Shown: positions 48,150 to 58,790, numbered from the stretch's first letter. The stretch is DNA of 64,000 nucleotides from Ascarosepion bandense (GCA_037127315.1 JBBBDQ010000447.1:283501-347500); one strand, 5' to 3'. The notes: generated by a model from the letters alone, not told the origin. Numbers and translations are program-made.

Positions 48150-48620
48150 TGTAAATCAGTGTGATTTCTAATATTTAGCATATGGTCCTGGATATGACGG
48201 TAAACTGCACCCTGCAGCAAGGCCTCTAATTGGGAGGTTGTGAGAAGCGTGGAACCACCTCTTAATTGCTGTTATTCCCTGGTCCACTCTGACCCTGAGT
48301 GGTAGCATCTGTTAGGTTCCCAGCTATGAACAAATGGTTAATCCCCAAACTGGGGTCAAAACACTATGAAAGTATAACAATACACTTTTATAGAAATATA
48401 TACATAGAAATACACTTTTATAGAAATATATACATAAAAATACACTTTTATAGAAAATATACGTTTTTGAAGGAAAAATATCGCCAATAATATATTTTTG
48501 AAGAAAAAAATTATCACCATAACAAATTTTGAAGGAGAAAAGTTATTCTCAGCAAAACATTTTTGAATACAAAACTGGAAGACATTTTCAGTTATTTAGA
48601 ATAAAGACAAAATATTCATT
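48150..48620 (+). repeat. Unclassified interspersed repeat, plus copy
   Basis: Segments with ACGGTAAACTGCACCCTGCAG, GTGGAACCACCTCTTAATTG, ACACTTTTATAGAAATATA and TTTGAATACAAAACTGGAAG recur in the same order in reverse complement at 55620-56475. A 30-bp unit (about 48390-48460) is locally triplicated. The element type is unknown. Confidence 0.7.
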
Positions 48621-49089
48621 ATAATCTGACTAAATCAACGTTTTCACTATAACCGAACATTATAAAAAATATCTCAAAATCCCACCTTTTTGGCATTAAA
48701 TAACCCACAGAGGTTGATATACCGTCAAACAAAGAAAAAATAAATAAATAAAATATTAAACATAGCCAATCGTTTCTGAGAATGCCAATGTGTTCCAGGC
48801 GAGTTTTGTTTTTTCAAAACCAACACAGACAAATTGGTTTATACAGCTGCTATGCTGTGTAAAACTTAAGTTCCAGTATGTGAATCACTCGGGAAAAATG
48901 GCGTAATTTTTCTTATCAGTCCTGTAATATTTAATTCCAATTGTTAGAGACTCCAATCTGTCCAGCTGTTTAACGGATTGCTAAGAGGAAAACAGCAAGC
49001 AGGAATTTCCTCAAACGTAGAATACAAACTTTGCAATGAATCATTATAAACATTCAACTTAAAAGCAATTAATAGAAAGATCATTTGCG
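48621..49089. other. Spacer, no gene seen
   Basis: Nothing recognised. Confidence 0.4.
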
Positions 49090-49495
49090 ACGCATTTTCA
49101 TATTAAAACCATCGGTCAATGCATGGCCTCAGTAAAAATCATTTCTAAAGTATTTTCATTATAAAAATTATAGGCCAATGCATTTTCATAGTAAAAATCA
49201 TTGGACAATGCATTTTCATATTAAAAATCATTGGCCATCGCATTTTCATATTAAAAATCATTATCTAAGGAATTTTCATAATTATAGTCATTGAACAATG
49301 TATTTCCAAAATAAAAATCATTAGCTAATGCATCTTCATAGTAAAAATCATTGCTGGTGCATTTTCATTGTAAAAATCATTGCCAATGCATTTCCATCGT
49401 AAAAATCATTGGGAATGGATTCTCTTTTCAAAAATAATTTAGGAATGGATTTTTAAATCAAAAATTTTGGCTATGCATTTTTATAATGACAAACA
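49090..49495. repeat. About 30-bp degenerate tandem repeat, about 13 units
   Basis: ATTTTCATAGTAAAAATCATT-like units, each followed by a GG(C/A)CAATGC-type linker, with steady divergence across the array. Confidence 0.75.
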
Positions 49496-49907
49496 TTTCC
49501 ATCGACGTCAGTGTGACTTAAAAGTTACAAGGGCTCGTCTTTGATCCTCACCGTGTGCTTCATACAATTTTCGACATACAATAACCCATTTGTAGCTGAC
49601 ATGACGAAAAATCCGTCAACCTTACCTACCTCTTATCTCAGCATGTTCGCTGAATTTCGCAACAGCTGTCGTTTGCAAGGATTTGATTTTTCCTCGGATA
49701 TCCGAATCTTAGCAAGGCTCTTTGGGAATGTTCCAAACGGCTCGATAATGACGCGTATTCACTGTCATTTTAACCAGCCTCAGTTTCTTCAAAAATCTCG
49801 ATCTTTCCAAGAGGCCGTCTTTCTTACAATTTCGTTCGATTTTTGGTACATGACACGACATCTATCTCGTATACTTCGCAGGGTGCTTCTTCGATCAATA
49901 GAATATC

Positions 49908-50080
49908 CAGTGTAACCCTGATATAAGAGAGTTGTCTGGACCGGATAAAAGTTCACTTATATTCGGGGTTTGTCTTATATCCGGGTTTGGTCTATGTTAT
50001 ATACATTACCACAGGCTCTAATTTGGGACCAGAGAAAATCTCTCTTATATCCATATTTCTCTTATATCCGGGTTATACTG
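49908..50080. mobile_element. Pogo-like MITE, tandem copy 1
   Basis: Begins CAGTGTAACCCTGATATAAG and ends CTTATATCCGGGTTATACTG, giving inverted termini of about 20 bp. CAGT...ACTG ends with a flanking TA on the right resemble pogo/Tigger-type elements. Confidence 0.7.
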
Positions 50081-50090
50081 TAGTCAACCA

Positions 50091-50280
50091 CAGTGTAACT
50101 GTGATATAAGAGAGTTGTTGGGACCGGATAAAAGTTATCTTATATCCGGTGTTTCTCTTATATTCGGAGTTTGTCTTATATCCGGGTTTGGTATATTTTA
50201 TATATATTACCACAGGCTCTAATTTGGGACCCGGGAAATCTATCTTATATCCTGTGTTCTCTTATATCCGGGTTATACTG
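50091..50280. mobile_element. Pogo-like MITE, tandem copy 2
   Basis: Begins CAGTGTAACTGTGATATAAG and ends TTATATCCGGGTTATACTG. It lies 10 bp after copy 1 (spacer TAGTCAACCA). Confidence 0.7.
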
Positions 50281-50290
50281 TAGTCGACTA

Positions 50291-50458
50291 CAGTGTAATT
50301 AAGTGATATTAGAGAGCTGTCGGGACTGGCTAAAAGTTCTCTTATATCTGAGTTTGGTCAATTTTATGTACATTACCACATGCTGTAATTCCGAACCAGA
50401 GACAGTCTATCTTATATCCGGGTTTCTCTTATATCAGTCTCTTATATGCGGGTTATAC
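50291..50458. mobile_element. Pogo-like MITE, tandem copy 3 (3' end decayed)
   Basis: Begins CAGTGTAATTAAGTGATATT and ends near CTTATATGCGGGTTATAC. Same spacer type (TAGTCGACTA) before it. Confidence 0.65.
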
Positions 50459-50589
50459 CAAAAAACCAAGAAATATTCATGGTTACTACGAGCAGTTGAA
50501 ATCGTTTTGTTATATGACTCTCTCAGGTCGAAATATCAGGCAGTTCATACATATGGATAGCGTACCAAAGCCGGTACCTGTTTTCAGCT

Positions 50590-50770
50590 GACACTTCAGT
50601 CAGTTAAGTGCCATACGTGAAACAGGCTTTTGGCGATCATATCTCGCAAGAGACATGACTGACTGGGCAGAAGATTATCCCACAGTAGGTTGCCATTGCT
50701 TTCTGCGGTAGACTGGTTGCCAATCTGTCCTGTTACTTGACCTATAGCTTCAGTGATAAGAGATGGATTA
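50590..50770 (-). mobile_element. tRNA-type SINE (hairpin-tail family), 3' part
   Basis: CAGTCAGTTAAGTGCCATACG, a hairpin, and GTTGCCATTGCTTTCTGCGG are present. The central domain is decayed and the tRNA head is missing. Confidence 0.75.
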
Positions 50771-50785
50771 TATTATTAAGTAGTA

Positions 50786-50843
50786 ATTAATGGGGGATCA
50801 TTTTATTACTTTATAACAATAGAAAAATGATTCCCCACTTTAT
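50786..50843. mobile_element. 59-bp foldback element, copy 2
   Basis: GGGGATCATTTT faces AAAAATGATTCCCC, with CACTTTAT at the right end. Left end eroded. Confidence 0.6.
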
Positions 50844-50885
50844 GACCAGTATAAGCTTTACTTATGTTTCCAACTATTATCTTCA

Positions 50886-51118
50886 TTCAGTCAGTTAAGT
50901 GCCATACGTGATACACGCTCTGGGCGATCATGTCTCGAAAGAGACATGACTGACTACTTATCCCGCAGTAGGTTGCCATTGCTTTCTGCGATAGACTGGT
51001 TTCCAGTCAAGGCTATAGAACTCAATCTGTCCTGTTATTTAACCCATAACTGGAAGGAAGAGACGGATTAATACCTTTCCCAACGGTATTTGCGCGTAAG
51101 TGAATGCAAGGAATTCAG
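50886..51118 (-). mobile_element. tRNA-type SINE (hairpin-tail family), head missing
   Basis: ACTG repeats, the hairpin, GCAATGG antisense and AACCCATAACTGGAAGG are clear. Truncated before the tRNA boxes. Confidence 0.85.
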
Positions 51119-51129
51119 AAGTATCTATA

Positions 51130-52194
51130 ATAATCTAAGATATCCCTTCTTGCCTCCCATAAGCATGGCTGATGCTAACCTTCAAGAAACAGACTCGTTG
51201 CACCATCTCAAACTTTCATTTTCAGCAGATATGAATTGCTAATATTATTTTGAATCAATTGCTAATTCTGTAGCTAAGTAAGTTGGCTTACTATATCGTG
51301 GTAAACAATTTTTCTTACCAGAATGTATTTTACATATTCATTCCCACCATTCGTCCCTACTTTCTATTTTGCTATGGCTATGGCTTGGTGCTTCTGCTGT
51401 ACTTGTAGAGCTTCATTAGATAATCCAACGAAAAATCTGCACTTTTATTAATCCTGACCTGGCATCTAGTTTTCAGTTCCTTTCCCACCCCAGTAAAATA
51501 GAGTCCACGAGTCATTTCTATGAATACATTCATTTTAAATGTTCTGATGACGTTAGACTATATTAATTTAAACGAAGTGCTGGATTGCTAATCGAAAAAG
51601 TCCTAGTGGCTTTATTGTCTTGCTTTGGGTGAAATTATAGAATTTATTTTTCTTTATTATTTTCCCGTTCCAATGTTGTTGTTTTTTTAATTTTATCGCC
51701 TTCAACACAAATCTCTCGATTAATCATCTAACATACCCTTTTATGGCACCCATCAGCACGGCTGATGCTACCCTCTCGTAAAGTGATTCGCTGAAACTTC
51801 TCAGAAATAAAGTGGGAAAATTATATTGAATCACTTGTTCGCTCAACAGCCAAGGAACTCGGTTCAATGTGTCGTGCTAAACGTGCGTACCGGCCTGAAT
51901 TTATCTTACTGCGTTGAATATAACTTCTACATCTGATCTTGAGCTCCTAATACGTATTTAAAGAATCTTAACTAAATCCTAATAAGAATCTGCAATTTTA
52001 TTGGTCCTGATCTGTCATCTCCGCTTCAGTCACTTCTCCTCTGCCATAACGCAGCTTTTCTGTACCTGTTCTATCAATATTTTCATGGTAATTGTTCTGA
52101 TGAACCTTCCTCCATAATAAATAAACTTTATATGAATTTAATTCTAGTTCTAGATTGGCGTTAAGGCCTCATTCTTTTAGTTAGAATGACTAGA
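51130..52194 (+). repeat. Diverged approximately 600-bp duplicated segment
   Basis: GCATGGCTGATGCTA, ATCTGCACTTTTATTAATCCTGA and CTTGCTTTGGGTGAAATTA landmarks at 51.16-51.65 kb recur in order at 51.75-52.45 kb with substantial divergence. The closing motif resembles the CR1/L2-like 3' end. These may be old LINE copies. Confidence 0.5.
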
Positions 52195-52450
52195 TAGAAC
52201 CGTAACTTCTACGCTAAGAGTTTCTTCTCTCACTTCTCGCTTGTGAGACTCTCTTTTAGCATTTTGCTTTTCATTCCAGTTTTGTCTTCAAAAATATAAA
52301 TGCAAAGATAATCGTTATATTTTGCCTTCTTAATTCTTCTTCTTCTATTGTTCTTTCTTCATAAAAATTATTTTTCTAATATTATCTAAATCTAAGTAAC
52401 CACTTCGTCTTAGGGGCTTTATTCCTGTGCTTGAGGTGAAATTAGTAAAA
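52195..52450 (+). mobile_element. Old CR1/L2-like LINE fragment
   Basis: AACCGTAACTTCTACGCTAAG followed by CTCACTTCTCGCTTGTGAGAC aligns with the coding tail of the 35.2 kb LINE copy. A 3' end of the CTTGAGGTGAAATTAG type lies at about 52430. Frames are destroyed. Confidence 0.5.
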
Positions 52451-52789
52451 ATGATATGCTTTAACAAAAGACGATAACTTCAAGTTTCAATTTCTTGAAA
52501 AAACTTTACAGAAGGTGAACAGACCCTAACGATGCAAAATTTAAGAGCTTTATTAAATTCATGTCTCATTAAGATGTATGCAATCATAGCTCTCCATAAG
52601 ACCCATTTTGTATCACTTAGCAGTGTTTTGATTTTTGCAGTTCCTTCTGGTCGCTGTTTTATCAGCTACATATCAAGATTTTCTATCCATCATCATCATT
52701 TTGTCATTTTTAATTATTAGAAAGGTTTGTTCATTTGCTATTACTCCTAATCCTTTTATCTAAGTGTCATTTGCAGATTCTCATCAGGT
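52451..52789. other. Spacer, no gene assigned
   Basis: AT-rich. A 62-codon plus frame (52532-52720) has no family signature. Confidence 0.4.
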
Positions 52790-52794
52790 AGTTG

Positions 52795-53185
52795 TTTTGT
52801 GGGATCTCCCCTTTTTCTATGATAATGGACTCGACTTGAGGATACATATACTTCTGCCATAGTGAGATACATGGAGTAACGTAAGAGGTCCTTAAGTTAC
52901 CGAGAGATACCGAAGTTATACAGACAATACCGCGTCAGGAGTTATAGTAGCTCTGAGATCCACTCAGCCAGAATAGTATTACACAGCAGTTCCGACGTGG
53001 ACATACTAATTCCAGCACGGCTTCACTTCAAAGATTTGTATATATATATTCCTTACTAATTGTATTCCGGGATTACTAACCGGCGTTCCAGTTTGCATCT
53101 TCACGTTTAATATAACCTATTTTTCTATCTCAGATATCTGTTTTGTTGTTCATTATTTTTTGTGGTTCCTCACCCGGAATCAACA
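52795..53185 (+). mobile_element. Solo LTR, copy C
   Basis: Begins TTTTGTGGGATCTCCCC (one change from the family's TGTTGTGGG) and ends GGAATCAACA. It is flanked by a perfect 5-bp duplication AGTTG (52790-52794, 53186-53190). 391 bp, without the triplication of copy B. Confidence 0.75.
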
Positions 53186-53687
53186 AGTTGTTTTTATTTT
53201 TATTTTTTTTATTTTTTTTTTGGCTATTCTCAATCCATTTTATTTACACGACCTGCTGTTTTTGCAACTCTTTGACATTTTGATATCTCTCATGATACCT
53301 CAACCTGGTCAGGTAAGTTATTGGTTGCTATCCTCTCTCTATTTTGTTTCCACAACCTCTTGTATTTTAGACCACTTACTTAGGTTGGTCTATTTGATGT
53401 CACTCACCCGGAATCAACAATAAGTTTTTGTTTTTGTTTTTTTCTTTATATTCTTTACCCAAATTGTTTCCACGACCTGCTGTTTTTGCAACTCTTACTA
53501 AAGTTTGACATTTTGATATCTCTCTGGTCAGGTAAGTTATTGGCTGCTATTCTCTCTCTCTATTTTGCTTCCACAACCTCATGTATTTTGAAACACTTAC
53601 TTAGGTTGGTCTATTTGATGTCACTCGTAATCACTCACGATAGTCAGGTATGTTATTCGCTGCTATTCTTTGCCCATTTTTCTTCTC
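53186..53687. repeat. About 235-bp imperfect tandem duplication
   Basis: CACCCGGAATCAACAA, ACGACCTGCTGTTTTTGCAAC, TTTTGATATCTCTC and TTGGTCTATTTGATGTCACTC recur at about 53170-53400 and 53404-53640. The duplication begins inside the last about 20 bp of the adjacent LTR. Weaker relatives lie at about 53995-54110 and 55500-55590. Confidence 0.65.
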
Positions 53688-53855
53688 TTTTTTTTAATCA
53701 TCTCACCCCAAGCAAGGCATTCTACTGCCACTGTTGCGCAGGGGGTTACATAGGGAAATTGATGAGAAAAAGGGGTTAGTTATAGGAAATGTCAGGAGAC
53801 GGGATGAGGTCATAGTGATTTATTAAGAGAGAAAGGTCTAGAGTAGATTCAGCCG
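53688..53855 (-). mobile_element. CR1/L2-like LINE 3' UTR fragment
   Basis: TTAATCATCTCACCCCAAGC and CTGCCACTGTTGCGCAGGGG match the family's antisense 3' end. No coding sequence is retained. Confidence 0.75.
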
Positions 53856-54142
53856 GTTACTGTATGCAGCATGTGTAGGATGGAGACTGGTGGAGCCTGC
53901 AGCATAATGTGTCCTCAGGGTTGTTCACCGGAGATTCCTGCGGGGATACCCATCCATGGGTGACATGGCAGTACAAGAAACCCCGAACTGTCTTCTTTTT
54001 TATATCTCTCCTAATCCCTCAATCTGGTCAGGTAGGTCCTTTGCTGATATCCTCTGTCAATTTGCTTCTACAATCTCGTGTATTTGGTAAGTCTTTTTAA
54101 GTTTGCCATTTTGATATAACTCCTAAACCCTCAAGTTAGTAT

Positions 54143-55280
54143 AACCTATCGCCCGGTTCACACTCCACCCACGTCTATTGAAGAGGTGAAGAGGCTAATC
54201 CCTTGTTCCCTGTTTAGGATGTGGTTTCCGTCTTTCTCTTTTCCAATCTTTTCACTCGTTTTCCTTTTTCAATTGGAGTAGATAGACTAACATATCGCCC
54301 GGTTCATACTCCACCCACGTCTATTGAAGGGGTGAAGGGCTCATCCCTTGTTCCCTGTTTAGGATGTGGTTTCCGTCTTTCTCTTTTCCAATCTTTTCAC
54401 TCGTTTTCCTTTTTCAATTGGAGTAGATAGACTAACATATCGCCCGGTTCATACTCCACCCACGTCTATTGAAGGGGTGAAGGGCTCATCCCTTGTTCCC
54501 TGTTTAGGATGTGGTTTCCGTCTTTCTCTTTTCCAATCTTTTCACTCCTTTTCATTTTTCAATTGGAGTAGATAGACTAACCTATCGCCCGGTTCATACT
54601 CCACCCACGTCTATTGAAGGGGTGAAGGACTCATCCCTTGTTCCCTGTTTAGGATGTGGTTTCCGTCTTTCTCTTTTCTAATCTTTTCACTCCTTTTCAT
54701 TTTTCAATTGGAGTAGATAGACTAACCTATCGCCCGGTTCACACTCTACCCGCGTCTATTGAAGAGGTGAAGGGCTCATCCCTTGTTCCCTGTTTAGGAT
54801 GTGGTTTCCGTCTTTCTCTTTTCCAATCTTTTCACTCCTTTTCATTTTTCAATTGGAGTAGATAGACTAACCTATCGCCCGGTTCATACTCCACCCACGT
54901 CTATTGAAGGGGTGAAGGGCTCATCCCTTGTTCCATGTTTAGGATGTGGTTTCCGTCTTTCTCTTTTCCAATCTTTTCACTCCTTTTCATTTTTCAATTG
55001 GAGTAGATAGACTAACCTATCGCCCGGTTCATACTCCACCCACGTCTATTGAAGGGGTGAAGGGCTCATCCCTTGTTCCCTGTTTAGGATGTGGTTTCCC
55101 TCTTTCTCTTTTCCAATCTTTTCACTCCTTTTCATTTTTCAATTGGAGTAGATAGACGAACCTATCGCCCGGTTCACACTCTACCCACGTCTATTGAAGA
55201 GGTGAAGGGCTCATCCCTTGTTCCCTGTTTAGGATGTGGTTTCCGGCTTTCTCTTTTCTCTTTTCCAATCTGTTCACTCT
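54143..55280. repeat. 145-bp tandem array, eight units
   Basis: ATCGCCCGGTTCA recurs at 54148, 54294 and then every 145 bp to 55164. Units differ at a handful of positions (for example CACTC(G/C)TTTTC). 145 is 1 mod 3, so the serial 69-codon frames it generates are shadows. The array runs directly into a CR1/L2-like LINE 3' end and probably belongs to that element's 3' UTR. Confidence 0.92.
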
Positions 55281-55284
55281 CACG

Positions 55285-55345
55285 TAGCACCCTGCATATC
55301 GGTGACGTTGCCGCCTTGCTCGGGGTGATATGATTAAAAAAAAAA
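55285..55345 (+). mobile_element. CR1/L2-like LINE 3' terminus
   Basis: CACCCTGCATATCGGTGACG, then GCCTTGCTCGGGGTGATATGATTA and an A-run, immediately downstream of the 145-bp array. The (TA)n after the A-run is a separate microsatellite. Confidence 0.8.
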
Positions 55346-55619
55346 ATATATATATATATATATGTTATACACTGTTATCTTCTGTCGGATTTTCATGCAC
55401 AAACTTCTGTCTTTTTTAACACATATATAAGCTTTTTTTTGTGTGCATATCTGCAAATCTGTCAAGATATTCAAGTATGATATTCGCTTATTATTTTCTT
55501 TACAGAATATCCAGTTTTTGTAACTCGTCCAAAGGTTTGTCATTTTTATATATCTCATAAACGCTCAAGCCAGTCTCTTAGATTATTCGCTGTTATCGTT
55601 ACTAAGAGTTTTAATGAAA
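55346..55619. other. (TA)n and AT-rich spacer
   Basis: (TA)n at 55346-55364. The remainder is unassigned. Confidence 0.5.
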
Positions 55620-56475
55620 ATTTATTTTCATTTGTTTTTATTTTAGAAAACTGAAAATGTCTTCTAGTTTTGTATTCAAAAATATTTTGCTGAAAATGTT
55701 CTTTCTTAAAATAAATATATTTTCTATATAAGTCTATTTTTGTGTATATATTCCTTTAAAAGTGTATTTTATAGTGTTTTAACCCCAGTATGTGGGTTAA
55801 CTATTTGCCCATAGCTAGGACTCTTATGTAAATATCTTGGGGTCGCACAATGACCAAAAAAGACCAGTTATGACTGGTTTAGACCGGTTCTGAACCTATC
55901 CACTGCGGTGGATAGGTAATATTTGACCAGTACCTGGGCGTACGCGCTCAGGTTCCCCACATTAAAAAAGACCGTGTGTCACATCTCTCTCAAGTGGAGG
56001 AGAAGAGTAAATATCTGACTGACCAAAAATCCACCAGAGCAAATTGGTAGATGTTTTAAATTATAACCTGGGAGATTCCATTCTGTTACAGGCAAGTCTA
56101 TTCCGTAAGCAATGATTGGCTGATAATTTCAGTTTGTACATTGAGAGCTCCATAAATACTGAGCACAATATCCACCATTTGTCTGTGGGCCACATAGGGA
56201 CATGTATTCAGTTACAACCCTGTTTATTTTTGTCTGCCAACTGGACGCTAGTTGGAAACATCAGGAAGGTGAGTCTCAGCTTCTTGAATGTTCACCTTCC
56301 TACCGGGAGACAAAAGGAGTTGAAAGGTAAGTTATTTGACTTCTACACCTAACAGGTACTACCACTCCGGGTGATCCTGGGAACAACAGCAATTAAGAGG
56401 TGGTTCCATGCTCCTCACAATCTCTCAATCAGAGACCTTGCTGCCGGATGCAGTTTACCGTCATGCCCAGGAGCT
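55620..56475 (-). repeat. Unclassified interspersed repeat, minus copy
   Basis: The two ends (55640-55830 and 56345-56470) match the plus copy at 48150-48620 in reverse complement. About 510 bp in the middle (55830-56340) has no counterpart there, so one copy has an insertion or the other a deletion. Confidence 0.7.
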
Positions 56476-57378
56476 TATCTTTTTACATCTTACCTAATCC
56501 CTTAAACTAGTTAATTATGTTATTCTTTGCTTTCCTCTTTTCCAATTGCCTTCAAAATTTACTATGAATATCAACTTCTCTAATCTTTCTTTTTTTTTCA
56601 ATATCTTACGCGTTATAAGTTGTAACAAAAGAAAAAAAATGATTGACCAAATCACAGAGCTTAATCAAAGACAAATATTTTATTTACGATAAAACAAAAT
56701 AAAAATATTGACAAAATATACAATTTTTGCATTCAAAACAAGAAACATAGAGTTTACTACTGGCGAGTGTTACGAGGAGAGAAAGCGAAAGTAAAGAGTC
56801 AAGTAAATTTAGCCAGTTAAGCTAGCGAAGTAGTCTAAGTACTATACTCTGGAAATTTTCAAATGTGTATATAAAGAATAATTCTTTGTTTGTTCAATGA
56901 AAGAGTAAAAAAAATCTATTTATCCATTTAGTTCCATTAGGTTCTCTTTCATATTTTAGTTTGTCGGCAACTTTTAGTAGAGATTCTTTCAGCTGGATAT
57001 AAAAACTCTGAATCGGGTCGGAGTTGATAATGTCAGCAAATCCTTGAACAACTAACTACTCTCTTCCCAAAACCTATTTTCATAGGGGCTAACACCTAAT
57101 TTACATATTACTAGAATCATCTCGAATTATTTAGATTTTTCTCGAACAGATTGAACAGCATCTTCCAAACGTTCTATTTCTAATTCCTCTAATTTTACGA
57201 CGACTTCATGCATTAAAACTTTTTTGTAACAACAAGTAGGACTCAGTAGAATCCCTTACTATAACTTATTAAACATTATTAATATTTTTTATATATATAA
57301 ATGGTTCCTCGTAACAAATATATTCACTAGAAATTTCACCTGTATATTTCCGGTTCTATGTGTTTCTTTTTTTCCAGT
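56476..57378. other. AT-rich spacer
   Basis: No gene or clear repeat. Short (TA)n near 57290. Confidence 0.45.
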
Positions 57379-57390
57379 TCATCTTTAATT

Positions 57391-57893
57391 AGGATTATGG
57401 CCTATCACGTTGAATACATCAGTTCTCGCTCGATCACCAAAGTTAAGCAACGTTGATCATGGTCAGTACTTAGATGGGTGACCGCTTGGGAATAACAAGT
57501 GCTGTAAGCATATAGTGACGGACGTGCGTTGTGGTGCAGTGGTTATCGTCTCGGAAAGAGAAATCGGTAAGCCGAGTTCGAATTCCAGTTGAATACCCTG
57601 CATTTACTTAAGCACTGGAACATTTGGGAGAGGTATTAATCCGTTCCTTCCCTCCAGTTATGGGTTAAATAACATAGGTAGGATTTTGGGACCCTGCCCT
57701 TAAAAACCAATCCCAATGAATCTTGATAGTCGAAAAGAAAAAGTATTACTAGACACAAAACTTATAAAAAACAACAACAATAAATTGTTGAAAGAAAAAT
57801 GTATTACTAGGAATAAATAAATAAAAAATTCAGTTGGCAATAAATGACCCGCCGATGTTGATATGCCATAAAAACAAAACAACCAACCAACAA
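57391..57893 (+). mobile_element. Composite 5S-tRNA SINE, full-length reference copy
   Basis: Order: a 5S-like head (57391-about 57512) with AAGTTAAGCAACG, GGTCAGTACTTAGATGGGTG and CCGCTTGGGAATAAC; a 10-15 bp linker; a tRNA-like part with box A (TGGTGCAGTGG) and box B (GAGTTCGAATTCC); a central domain with CCAGTTATGGGTTAAATAAC; and a CTGCCCTTAAAAACCAATCC stretch and AT-rich tail closing with CAAC repeats. It is flanked by a perfect 12-bp duplication TCATCTTTAATT (57379-57390 and 57894-57905), so the 503-bp composite is one retrotransposed unit. Two kinds of Pol III internal promoter are present in series. Confidence 0.95.
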
Positions 57894-58085
57894 TCATCTT
57901 TAATTTTTATTATTATTTCAAACTTGTTATCACAACAGCTATATAAATCACGTGATAGAGAGATCAAGCCCATTGCACGACTGTAAGCAATGTTTGCCAA
58001 TTTTGTAATCGTTTGAGAGAAGCAGTAGCTGATACTTTCGCGGTCTTCTCGTTTGTTGCTACTGGAATGTCTTTTTTCTTTTTTT

Positions 58086-58146
58086 ATGAAGTGGGGGATC
58101 AATTTATATATTGATTGTAATGTAGAATTGACCCCCCCATTTTACA
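58086..58146. mobile_element. 59-bp foldback element, copy 3
   Basis: GAAGTGGGGGATCAATTT faces AGAATTGACCCCCCCATTTT around an AT-rich centre, closest to copy 1. Confidence 0.65.
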
Positions 58147-58165
58147 TACACATAATAGTTAAGAA

Positions 58166-58790
58166 TTTTTTTTAATAATCATATCGCCCCAAGCAACGCA
58201 TTTGACTGCCACTGATTGGCAGGGGGTTACATAGGAGGAAAGTTATTAGAAAGAGTGACAGGTTATAGGGGGTGTCAGGAAGTGGGTAAGAGAAGGATGA
58301 GAATACTGACGAGAGTAGAGTGAACGGAGAAAGGAACATGAGATAGAGAGGATGCAGGTTAGTGAGATGACTATTAACTTTACATTTAAATTTTTGGAGA
58401 TTGTAGCTGTCGGGGAAGTAAGTAAATGGGGATTTCCACGGGTGGGAAGTGCAAGAAAAGAAGCTACTGGGGTAGAATTTGCGTTTACATTTTATTGGTT
58501 TTACCGTAAAAGGGTGGGACCTAGTTACTAATCTTGTGGTTCGATTAAATATATTTATCGGGGACACCAGTTAGCTAAGTTCATCGGAGCAGAAGCCGTG
58601 AAAGTATTTGTAGAAGAGACACAGGAAAGCCACATTGAGAAACTGACTGTATCTGAGCTGCCAAGTCGAGATCTATCACATTACAGATTCTCTGTTGGAT
58701 TTTGTCAAGGACACCTCGGTTGATAGCAGGAGCCAGATATGGCAGCAGTATTCAATGCACTAGCGGATGGTAGATTTATATATGTGCAGG
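58166..58790 (-). mobile_element. CR1/L2-like LINE, longer 5'-truncated copy
   Basis: A T-run at 58166 and the usual 3' UTR, with the coding tail on the minus strand. The frame ending at 58172 reads through the stop equivalent, a sign of decay. Visible pieces are TTRLVTRSHPFTVKPIKCKR and YNLQKFKCKV. Sequence to about 58790 extends the match towards the RT domain (antisense of a Lys-Tyr-Phe-His-Gly-like segment), with frameshifts. Confidence 0.8.

Noticed and set aside
49541..49915. 124-codon plus frame, possible small gene
   Set aside because: No recognised domain, no homologous frame elsewhere in the window, and it terminates just inside the first MITE. Not supportable as a gene, though RNA data could revive it.
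54221..55333. Series of near-identical 69-80-codon frames, superficially a tandem gene family
   Set aside because: They recur every 145 bp as shadows of a non-coding tandem array. The period is not a multiple of three and there is no recognisable domain.
57391..57512. Functional 5S rRNA gene
   Set aside because: Diverged from canonical 5S at many positions, physically fused to a tRNA-type SINE and enclosed by one target-site duplication. It is a SINE head.
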